Positions 36,978-43,965 of a stretch of DNA of 64,000 nt are shown piece after piece. Origin of the DNA: Paucilactobacillus vaccinostercus DSM 20634 (GTDB lineage Bacteria > Bacillota > Bacilli > Lactobacillales > Lactobacillaceae); contig NZ_AYYY01000025.1 of the NCBI RefSeq assembly GCF_001436295.1, positions 124,001-188,000 on the forward strand. The letters run 5' to 3'. Numbering within the stretch: position 1 is the first letter of the stretch; each line of letters opens with the position of its first letter. The notes beneath the pieces are model-generated. The model made no database searches, was not told the origin of the DNA, and saw only the letters and a program-made list of their open reading frames with translations. The position numbers and the translations under genes are program-made.

Positions 36978-37007
36978 ATGATCACCCTCCGCTTATCAAC
37001 AACATGG

Positions 37008-37050
37008 ATTATAATACCATAGTTTCTGATGCCAATTGAACCATTGGCAT
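37008..37050 (-). promoter_or_regulatory. MATE promoter with palindromic operator
   Basis: -35 TTGGCA (37030-37035), 16 bp spacer, -10 TATAAT (37008-37013) on the reverse strand. ATGCCAAT / ATTGGCAT (37029-37050), a perfect 8-6-8 inverted repeat, covers the -35, so a repressor site is likely. The regulator is not evident nearby. Confidence 0.6.
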
Positions 37051-37053
37051 GAC

Positions 37054-37095
37054 AAAAAGCGACCAAATTCACCACAATTGGTAAACTTGATCGCT
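37054..37095 (-). terminator. Terminator of tRNA-Asp
   Basis: A 16 bp stem starting AGCGATCAAG on the reverse strand pairs with its 3' partner using several G-U pairs and runs into T5. Confidence 0.8.
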
Positions 37096-37106
37096 TCATC
37101 TATATA

Positions 37107-37180
37107 CGGTCCGTACGAGACTCGAACTCGTGATCTCCTGCGTGACAGGCAGGCGTCCTAACCAGCTAGACCAACGGACC
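37107..37180 (-). tRNA. tRNA-Asp (GTC)
   Basis: Acceptor GGTCCGT / ACGGACC with discriminator G, anticodon loop CTGTCAC giving GTC, T arm AGTTCGAGT. CCA not encoded. A single tRNA with its own terminator. Confidence 0.97.
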
Positions 37181-37269
37181 AATTCAAGCACAAAAACTAC
37201 TATACTGGAATTTGTCCATGGCGTCAACGAAAAGTTGAAGAAAATAAGTTGGTAAGCGCCGATTTTTAT

Positions 37270-37995
37270 CTATACGACCGAAATACCACCGTCTACGTTG
37301 ATTACCTGTCCCGTCACAAATTGGTTTGTCATCACAAATAAGTATGCACTCGCTACTTCGTCAACTTGTGCCACGCGTTGAAGTGGAATCTGGGCCGTCA
37401 TGTTAGCCTGGCTCTGCGTTAACTGTTCCGCATCCAAATCACGCCATAGTCCGGTCGGTGTCCAAGTTGGTGCCACCGCATTAACTCGAATCTGTGGCGC
37501 GGCTTCAACGGCCATCCCCGCGACCATCGTATTGATCGCTTGATTGCCAATGATGGCGCCCGAGGCATCATACGGGTGACCACCGGTGCCACTCGTCAAC
37601 GTTAAGCTACCATGATCCCGAATGTAGGGCACCACCAGCTGACTTAATTTCAAATTCACAAAAAACTTTTGTTCAACAGCGTGGTAAATCTCCTCGTAAG
37701 ATGCCGTCAGGAAACCGCCACCCATTGCGCCGCCGAGCATGGAAATCACGTGGTCAACCTGCCCTAACTGTTTTAAATAGGGAGCTAACTGATCTGGGTC
37801 GCTTGCATCCAATACAGCTCCTTCCACGCGATCACTCACGCGTTTCAACGTTGTCACCGCTTCAGCCACGCGTTGCTGATGGCGTCCGACAATCCTCACC
37901 GTCGCGCCTTGGCGCAAACTCATCTGGGCCGCCTGAAATCCAAATCCTGACGCACCACCAAAAATTAAAACTAACTGACCCTCTAACTGTGTCAC
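37270..37995 (-). CDS. SDR-family protein lacking the YxxxK catalytic pair
   Basis: 241 residues with the classical SDR fold: nucleotide loop FGGASGFGFQ near residue 12, LDASD, the N-V-K-like FFVNLKL, SGTGGHP at the catalytic-Ser region, and GQVINVDGGIS at the end. Where SDRs have YxxxK, this reads IGNQA, so both catalytic residues are missing. Start is GTG with GGAGG upstream. The isochorismatase-like gene lies 15 bp upstream in the same operon. Function unclear. Confidence 0.82.
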   Translation of the reverse strand: MTQLEGQLVLIFGGASGFGFQAAQMSLRQGATVRIVGRHQQRVAEAVTTLKRVSDRVEGAVLDASDPDQLAPYLKQLGQVDHVISMLGGAMGGGFLTASYEEIYHAVEQKFFVNLKLSQLVVPYIRDHGSLTLTSGTGGHPYDASGAIIGNQAINTMVAGMAVEAAPQIRVNAVAPTWTPTGLWRDLDAEQLTQSQANMTAQIPLQRVAQVDEVASAYLFVMTNQFVTGQVINVDGGISVV

Positions 37996-38010
37996 AAATT
38001 TATGCCTCCA

Positions 38011-38583
38011 TTAATCAGTAATCTCAGCGCCTAGCACGCTCTTAAAGTGTCCGATTCCCCATTGCTGCCCCGCCTCGTTGAGCGCTGCAACCGCAGTTTG
38101 TGGAACCGTGATTCGATAGTTTAAATTATACGCGTCCACGGCCGTATGGAGCACACAAATATCGGTACAAACGCCTGTTAAAATTACATGATTGATCTGC
38201 CGTGACCGTAGATCAATGTCTAAACTAGTCCCAGCAAACGCACTATACCGCGTCTTATCCATCATCCAAACCCGGTCATCATGTTGATGTTGCGTATACC
38301 AATCAGCAAGGGGGCCATAAAACTCACGTCCCCAGGTTCCACGGACATTATGACTCGGAAACAACTTTGTTTCTGGATGGTACGGATCATTAGGGGTGTG
38401 CACGTCGGTCGGTAAAATCACCCAACCACCCGCTGCCAACGTTTGATCGGCTAACGTAATCATCCGATTGGCCATTACCTGCCCCGGTTGACCACAGGTT
38501 AGGGCCCCCTGATCAGCAACAAAATCATTCGTATAATCAATCATTAGTAAGGCATCTTGACGACTCAATTTCATCAACTCCAT
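38011..38583 (-). CDS. Cysteine hydrolase, isochorismatase/nicotinamidase-like
   Basis: 190 residues. Triad residues are visible as Asp in LMIDYTNDFV, Lys in MMDKTRYSAF and Cys in TGVCTDICVLHTA. The family cleaves amide or ether bonds, e.g. nicotinamide, isochorismate or ureidoacrylate. The start is between ATG 38583 and ATG 38574, since GGAG lies close to the second. It leads the SDR-like gene in a two-gene operon. Substrate not assigned. Confidence 0.85.
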   Translation of the reverse strand: MELMKLSRQDALLMIDYTNDFVADQGALTCGQPGQVMANRMITLADQTLAAGGWVILPTDVHTPNDPYHPETKLFPSHNVRGTWGREFYGPLADWYTQHQHDDRVWMMDKTRYSAFAGTSLDIDLRSRQINHVILTGVCTDICVLHTAVDAYNLNYRITVPQTAVAALNEAGQQWGIGHFKSVLGAEITD

Positions 38584-38654
38584 TATTTTAATTGGCTAAA
38601 GCTTACCATCTTCATGCTCATTTGTCATGTCTTGACACCATTCATTACACAACA

Positions 38655-38749
38655 ATTCCGTTATATAGTAGATTACGGAATCGTTTTCATACATATTTTC
38701 ATGTTTTGGCAAGAAAAAACTTACGAGAAAAAATTTTTTGTGCTAATGT
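38655..38749 (+). promoter_or_regulatory. Promoter region of the DHA2 exporter with inverted repeat and cre-like site
   Basis: ATTCCGT / ACGGAAT arms (38655-38681) form an inverted repeat. The right arm overlaps ACGGAATCGTTTTCA, one mismatch from a CcpA cre box (38675-38689). Downstream, TTACGA (38721-38726), 17 bp and TAATGT (38744-38749) make a plausible promoter. Confidence 0.45.
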
Positions 38750-38801
38750 AATCACTTGTCTGGGAAAGAACATAAGTCAAATAAAGGAGCTTTATATTTT
38801 T

Positions 38802-40223
38802 ATGGATACAACAAGTACAAAACAAGAACAAGTCGCCTCAGCCGCTGTGCCAGTCGCCCATCCATTCTTAGCAATGTTTGGGATGCTCATTGGTGGCTTT
38901 GTCGGCATGCTCAGTGAAACTTCACTGAACATCGCACTACCAAGCCTGATGGCACAACTCCACATTGCCGTGGGAACTGCTCAATGGCTCGTCACGGGCT
39001 ACATGCTCATCATCGGGATCGTATTACCCCTTTCGAGTTTGCTCACTCGGTGGTTTACAACCCGTCAATTAATTATCTTTGCCCTTCTTGATTTCACAGT
39101 GGGCGCGATTATTTCGGCACTGGCACCAAGTTTTGCAATTCTATTGATTGGTCGAATGATCCAGGGAATCGCTACTGGATTAATTCTGCCACTCATGTTT
39201 ACCGTCGCAACTTTGATTTACCCTCCTTACAAATTAGGTGCGGCCATGGGAATGATCGGGCTAGTTATCATGTTTGCCCCAGCCATCGGCCCAACACTAT
39301 CAGGGATTATTTTAGGTAAATTAAACTGGCACTGGATTTTCTGGGCATTTGTCCCATTCTTACTCATTGGCCTCGCATTTGCGCTGAAGTATCTGCCAAA
39401 CGTTGCCCAAATCACGAAACCTAAAATCGATGGTTTCTCAATTCTTCTCTCAACGCTAGGATTCGGTGGCCTAGTAACTGCCGTCAGCATGGCTAGTGAC
39501 TACGGCTGGTCATCTCCAATCGTTTTAGGTCTACTAATCGTTGCATTGCTCATCTTGGCAGTCTACGTTCGTCGGCAACTCACATCATCCAACGCCATTT
39601 TAAACTTTAAGGTTTTCAAACGACGGAACTTCCGGATTGGGGCCGTTCTCGTCATGATCGACTTCGGGATTATCCTTTCATCAATGTACCTACTTCCAAT
39701 GTTCTGGCAAAATGGGTTGGCTATTCCCGTTGCCTTAACTGGGATCGTCATGCTTCCGGGTGGGGTCGTGAACGCCATCTTCTCCGCCATTTCAGGACGA
39801 ATGACAGAACAACATAGTACGCGGATGCTCGCTGTCCTCGGTTTTGGGATTGTGATCATTGCCGTGATCATGTTGCTATTAGCCTCATCAACATCCCCAA
39901 TGTGGTACGTGATGCTAGCCCATATTATTCTAATGATCGGCGCACCACTGGCCATGTCACCAACTCAAACATTCGGTTTGAACGCCCTTGATCAGGAAAC
40001 ATCCAGTGATGGCAGCACCATTATGAATACCTTCCAACAAATCATTGGCGCCGTGGCCACTGCAGTTGCCACCAGCCTGCTTGCCGTTGGTCAGCACGCT
40101 TCATCCGCTGCCGCAACAACTCGGGTCGCCTTCACTAATGGGGTTCACTTAGGCTTAATCTTTACATTGGTTCTCGCAGTGATTGCATTTTGTCTATCAT
40201 TTAGAATCAAACAAGAACACTAA
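38802..40223 (+). CDS. MFS multidrug exporter, DHA2 family
   Basis: 473 residues, 14 membrane helices. Motif C-like IGLVIMFAPAIGPTLSGI lies in TM5, with a first-half LNIALPSLMAQL as in EmrB/LmrB-type pumps. Start at ATG 38802; GGAG lies 12 bases before it, longer spacing than usual, while the frame open back to 38592 lacks a ribosome site. It has its own terminator and precedes a PadR-controlled exporter of the same family. Substrate unknown. Confidence 0.85.
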   Translation: MDTTSTKQEQVASAAVPVAHPFLAMFGMLIGGFVGMLSETSLNIALPSLMAQLHIAVGTAQWLVTGYMLIIGIVLPLSSLLTRWFTTRQLIIFALLDFTVGAIISALAPSFAILLIGRMIQGIATGLILPLMFTVATLIYPPYKLGAAMGMIGLVIMFAPAIGPTLSGIILGKLNWHWIFWAFVPFLLIGLAFALKYLPNVAQITKPKIDGFSILLSTLGFGGLVTAVSMASDYGWSSPIVLGLLIVALLILAVYVRRQLTSSNAILNFKVFKRRNFRIGAVLVMIDFGIILSSMYLLPMFWQNGLAIPVALTGIVMLPGGVVNAIFSAISGRMTEQHSTRMLAVLGFGIVIIAVIMLLLASSTSPMWYVMLAHIILMIGAPLAMSPTQTFGLNALDQETSSDGSTIMNTFQQIIGAVATAVATSLLAVGQHASSAAATTRVAFTNGVHLGLIFTLVLAVIAFCLSFRIKQEH

Positions 40224-40246
40224 TTTTATTTCTTCATTACCATTGA

Positions 40247-40279
40247 ATCACGTAGATCATCGTCTACGTGATTTTTTTT
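40247..40279 (+). terminator. Terminator of the DHA2 exporter
   Basis: AATCACGTAGA / TCTACGTGATT stem with T8 tail. Confidence 0.93.
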
Positions 40280-40289
40280 GCAATTAAGA

Positions 40290-40328
40290 TTGACAAGTAG
40301 GTCATTTTGACCTATTATTCAATAGGTC
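40290..40328 (+). promoter_or_regulatory. padR promoter with overlapping operators
   Basis: -35 TTGACA (40290-40295), 17 bp spacer, -10 TATTAT (40313-40318). Two nested inverted repeats occupy it: TAGGTCATTTTGACCTA (40298-40314) and GACCTATTATTCAATAGGTC (40309-40328), sharing the GACCTA half-site. This points to autoregulation by the PadR protein. Confidence 0.75.
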
Positions 40329-40350
40329 AAAAAAACATATGGAGGTTACA

Positions 40351-40887
40351 ATGTACGAATTACTTATTTTAGGATCCTTGGCATCTCATGACATGTCGGG
40401 CTACAAACTCCGTATTATCTTACAAAATATGATGATTCCACGGCATAAGGTTTCTAACAGTGCCATCTATCCCGTCTTGAAAAAGCTCAATGAATCGGGA
40501 AAAATCGAACTGTATGATCTTACCAATAGCGCTCGGGATGAAAAAATGGCGCACCTGACAGCAAAGGGGCAGGCTCGACTGGTCGAATTGATGGCCGAAC
40601 CAATTCCCATTAATTCTAAGCTTGAAGCCGTTTATCGCTGCAAGTTTCGTGCGCTCCCAGCCGTTAACGTGGTTAAGCAAACCGAGATTTTAAGCGACTA
40701 TGCCGCTCTGGTCAAAGAAGATCTTAGCTGCTACGAATCTGTTAAGCAGCACCTGATTGACCATCTCAAACGGCCTCACAACGACTACCTGCAGTGGGGC
40801 ATCAAAAATCTTGAGCTGAATATCATGATTTGCCAAACCAAGCTCGACTGGGTTGAAAATGAACTCACTGAACTTCAAACACACTAA
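40351..40887 (+). CDS. PadR family transcriptional regulator
   Basis: 178 residues. The N-terminal winged helix MYELLILGSLASHDMSGYKL to SAIYPVLKKLNESGKIELY, wing KMAHLTAKG, then a helical C-terminal domain of Vir_act_alpha_C type. Start at ATG 40351 with GGAGG 5-6 bases upstream; the earlier ATG at 40339 overlaps that site. It precedes an exporter by 17 bp and carries operator repeats in its promoter, the standard layout for a PadR repressor that senses the pump's substrate. Confidence 0.88.
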   Translation: MYELLILGSLASHDMSGYKLRIILQNMMIPRHKVSNSAIYPVLKKLNESGKIELYDLTNSARDEKMAHLTAKGQARLVELMAEPIPINSKLEAVYRCKFRALPAVNVVKQTEILSDYAALVKEDLSCYESVKQHLIDHLKRPHNDYLQWGIKNLELNIMICQTKLDWVENELTELQTH

Positions 40888-40904
40888 AAAGAAAAGAGTC
40901 TGCT

Positions 40905-42458
40905 ATGAAACAAAATAAATGGATTGCCTTAATCGCGATGTCACTCGGCGTTTTCATGAGTCTTTTAGACGTAACCGTCGTTAACGTTGCCTTACCTACT
41001 ATGGCAAAGGATCTCGACACCACCTTTACGAATTTACAATGGGTGCTTAACATCTACACCCTGATGATCGCCGTCACCCTATTAATCATGTCCAAGTTAG
41101 GTGACATGTACGGCCGTAAAAAAATCTTTATGATTTCCATGGCCATCTTCGTCATTGCCTCGGCCGTTAACGGCGTTGCCGGATCATTGACCGTCCTCAA
41201 TATTAGTCGGGGTGTTCAAGCAATTGGGGGGGCTGGCCTCAGTTCACTCTCAATGGCGTTGACCGCTTCTAACTTCCAAGGCAAGTCTCGTGGTACCGCC
41301 CTTGGTATTTTGGGATCTGTAATCGGGCTTTCAACCGCGTCCGGTCCACTGGTCGGTGGCTACTTGGTCGAACAATTTGGTTGGTCATCAATTTTCTTCG
41401 TCAACATTCCAGTGGGGATCATTGCGTTTATTCTTTCCGCCGTTTACATTAAAGAAACGCCAAGCTACGGTGAACACCAACGCATCGATATTGCGGGAAT
41501 GCTTCTATCCGCTGCCACCCTATTTTCGTTAATTTTTGGTCTGATTCAAAAGGAAAATCACGCCCAATGGGGGTGGAATGACATCCGCATTTACGGCTGG
41601 TTAGTTGCCGCCGTTGTCTTACTAGTCATTTTCATTTTGGTCGAAAAACGAATCACCTCACCAATGATGAACCTCGATATGTTTAAGCAACGACACTTTG
41701 TTGGCGCCGCCCTAGTGGCCCTCGCACTGGGAATGGGGATCTATGCCTTCTACGCCTTTCTCACTGCCCTGATGCAAAATTACATCGGTTATACGTCCCT
41801 GCAAACGGGGATTCGACAACTCACTATCAGTATGTGGTCCCTCATTTTAGGTCCCGTGACTGGGATTTTAGGCAATCGGTTCTCTAAAAAATGGTTAATC
41901 AGTATTAGCATGGTAATCGGGGGTCTCGGCTTCATCTTGATTGACCGGGCCCTTAGCCCGACCATTTCATTCGTTGACATGTGGCCTGGCATGGTGCTGC
42001 TTGGGATCATGAACGGGATGGTTAACCCCCTCATTAACAGCGCTGGGATGGAAGGCGTTAAAATGCACGAAATGGGAATGGCTTCCGGCTTACTGAATGT
42101 TTTCCGACAATTAGGAACCACCCTCGGCGTCGTAGTCTTGGGGCTTGTCCAAACTAGTCGCTACGAAACTTACCTTAACGGTCATATGAGCCAAGTCGGC
42201 ATGCCCACCGCCATGGCAAGTAAATTACATGCGGCCCTCGTCGATGCCGGTCCCTTTTCGGGTCACGCCATCGCCTACAACGACCGTCTGAATGGTCTCC
42301 CATTTACCAGCCAGTTTCGTCATATGGTGGTCACGGCCTACGATCACGGCATGTCCGGAACCGTCTTAACTTCAGCAGGGATTGTCATTGCCGGTGGTAT
42401 TCTAGCCGCGATTTTGATGAAGACCCAGTTTGAATCAGAGGAAATCAAAGCGCACTAA
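40905..42458 (+). CDS. MFS multidrug exporter, DHA2 family (PadR-controlled)
   Basis: 517 residues, 14 membrane helices. Opening MSLGVFMSLLDVTVVNVALP (DHA2 motif D1), loop MSKLGDMYGRKKIFM (motif A) and LGSVIGLSTASGPLVGGYL (motif C) are all intact, more canonical than the other two DHA2 pumps here. It follows padR by 17 bp in one operon. It exports drugs or metabolites with H+; the inducer is unknown. Confidence 0.9.
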   Translation: MKQNKWIALIAMSLGVFMSLLDVTVVNVALPTMAKDLDTTFTNLQWVLNIYTLMIAVTLLIMSKLGDMYGRKKIFMISMAIFVIASAVNGVAGSLTVLNISRGVQAIGGAGLSSLSMALTASNFQGKSRGTALGILGSVIGLSTASGPLVGGYLVEQFGWSSIFFVNIPVGIIAFILSAVYIKETPSYGEHQRIDIAGMLLSAATLFSLIFGLIQKENHAQWGWNDIRIYGWLVAAVVLLVIFILVEKRITSPMMNLDMFKQRHFVGAALVALALGMGIYAFYAFLTALMQNYIGYTSLQTGIRQLTISMWSLILGPVTGILGNRFSKKWLISISMVIGGLGFILIDRALSPTISFVDMWPGMVLLGIMNGMVNPLINSAGMEGVKMHEMGMASGLLNVFRQLGTTLGVVVLGLVQTSRYETYLNGHMSQVGMPTAMASKLHAALVDAGPFSGHAIAYNDRLNGLPFTSQFRHMVVTAYDHGMSGTVLTSAGIVIAGGILAAILMKTQFESEEIKAH

Positions 42459-42461
42459 CCA

Positions 42462-42502
42462 AAAAGTCTCCGCAACATTGCTGTTTGCGAAGACTTTTTT
42501 AC
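42462..42502. terminator. Bidirectional terminator, exporter / glutathione peroxidase
   Basis: AAAAAGTCT--GCAA / TTGCG-AGACTTTTT hairpin between convergent genes. Confidence 0.8.
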
Positions 42503-42975
42503 TATAGTAAGCGTTCAATATCATCCGCCATCTTCAACGGATTGGTCTTGGGCGCAAAGCGTTTGACCACCCGGCCCTCACGATCCACTAAAAACTTAGT
42601 GAAATTCCACTTAATCGCCGATCCAAGGGTCCCAGGGGCCTGTTGTTTCAAAAACTCAAATAATGGTAGGGCATCCTTTCCGTTCACGTCATGCAAGGCG
42701 TGCATTGGAAAACTCACCCCGTACGTCATCCGACAAGCCTGTGCCGCCTCGGCCCCGTCCGCCAGTTCCTGGTGAAATTGGTTGGATGGGAATCCCAACA
42801 CGACAAGGCCCTGCTCTCGATACGTTTCGTAGAGCTGTTCTAACTGGGCAAATTGTGGTGCAAAACCACACTTCGTCGCGGTATTGACAATTACGAGCGG
42901 ATGACCCGCATACTGTGCCATCGTTTCTTCATCACCATTTTCGCGTGTTACCCGATAATCATAAATCGTCATCAT
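42502..42975 (-). CDS. Glutathione peroxidase family protein
   Basis: 157 residues. The peroxidatic Cys is in VNTATKCGFAPQ, then GFPSNQF (Gln of the catalytic tetrad) and KWNFTKFLVD (Trp-Asn), all standard for the GPx family with Cys in place of selenocysteine. It reduces peroxides, probably using thioredoxin. Tandem ATG starts follow GGGGGA. Monocistronic. Confidence 0.93.
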   Translation of the reverse strand: MMTIYDYRVTRENGDEETMAQYAGHPLVIVNTATKCGFAPQFAQLEQLYETYREQGLVVLGFPSNQFHQELADGAEAAQACRMTYGVSFPMHALHDVNGKDALPLFEFLKQQAPGTLGSAIKWNFTKFLVDREGRVVKRFAPKTNPLKMADDIERLL

Positions 42976-43021
42976 CAGTCCCCCTTTGCCCTATTTTAGC
43001 GCAACTAATAACTTTAAGTAA

Positions 43022-43074
43022 GTAAAAAGTCTGTTGCTCAACGACCAGTCACTGGCTCTTGAACAACAGACTTT
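43022..43074 (-). terminator. Terminator of the cyclophilin gene
   Basis: AAAGTCTGTTG / CAACAGACTTT outer stem followed on the reverse strand by TTTTTACT. Confidence 0.88.
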
Positions 43075-43085
43075 CATTCTACCTA

Positions 43086-43670
43086 TTAATCTTCAATCGT
43101 CACGGTTTCCATCACAACATCTTCTGTCGGACGGTCAGACGCATCACGATCAACGCTGCCAATTTCCTTCACCACGTCCATGCCATCGAGTACTTGACCA
43201 AAGACAGTGTGACGGAAGTCAAGCCAAGGAGTGCCCCCATTTTTGTAGGCTTCCACGACTTCGGCTGGATAACCAGCGTCTTGCATTTGGCCAACCATTT
43301 GGGCCGGCACATTTTCATTAGAAACGATAAAGAACTGACTACCGTTCGTATTAGGACCAGCATTAGCCATTGATAGCGCCCCATTTAGGTTGAATACCTC
43401 TGGTGAAAATTCATCTTCAAATGAACCGCCAAAGCTACTTTCACCACCGGTACCGGTTCCCGTTGGGTCGCCCCCTTGAATCATGAAATCAGGAATCACC
43501 CGATGGAAAATAATGCCATCGTAGTAGCCATCTTTGGCTAATGCAACAAAATTTTCTACCGTTTTCGGTGCTTGTTCTGGGAATAATTGGATCGTAATAT
43601 CCCCATGGTTGGTCTTAATCGTGGCCTTAGGCCCAGTAACACTTGCTAAATCAAGTTGTGGAAATGCCAT
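43086..43670 (-). CDS. Peptidyl-prolyl cis-trans isomerase, cyclophilin type
   Basis: 194-residue cytosolic cyclophilin. The active-site segment [22 protein letters not shown] holds the catalytic Arg, then NGSQFFIV and [14 protein letters not shown]. It accelerates proline isomerisation in protein folding. An insert around [22 protein letters not shown] (about 125-150) is usual in lactobacillar homologues. AAGGAG precedes the ATG; the promoter is at 43711-43740. Confidence 0.95.
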   Translation of the reverse strand: MAFPQLDLASVTGPKATIKTNHGDITIQLFPEQAPKTVENFVALAKDGYYDGIIFHRVIPDFMIQGGDPTGTGTGGESSFGGSFEDEFSPEVFNLNGALSMANAGPNTNGSQFFIVSNENVPAQMVGQMQDAGYPAEVVEAYKNGGTPWLDFRHTVFGQVLDGMDVVKEIGSVDRDASDRPTEDVVMETVTIED

Positions 43671-43710
43671 AGTCGTTATCTCCTTGCGTTTTATTTATCT
43701 CATAGTTGCT

Positions 43711-43740
43711 ATTATATCAATCAATCGTCGCAATTAACAA
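43711..43740 (-). promoter_or_regulatory. Promoter of the cyclophilin gene
   Basis: -35 TTGTTA (43735-43740), 18 bp spacer, extended -10 TGATATAAT with TATAAT at 43711-43716, on the reverse strand. Confidence 0.6.
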
Positions 43741-43842
43741 CTAACTTATCCCGATCCGCTTGTTTTCACCCCTTAAAAGAAACACATTGCCCTTGTTTGT
43801 CTATACCCCTGATACCTGATTTCGCGTATACTGGTGCTAAAC

Positions 43843-43861
43843 TGATCGCAATACGCGATCA
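43843..43861. promoter_or_regulatory. Perfect inverted repeat of unknown role
   Basis: TGATCGCAATACGCGATCA, 7 bp arms and a 5 bp centre, in the 295 bp gap between the cyclophilin and LTA-synthase-like genes. It lies upstream of a TTGACA-containing promoter region (from 43898) of the latter. Confidence 0.35.
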
Positions 43862-43965
43862 TCCGTGACATATTTGGAATCGTTGTCGCTTAAATTAATT
43901 GACACAGGCAATTGTTTCCAGATACACTATAATAAATTAAAACTAATCGAATTAAGGTGATCTTT

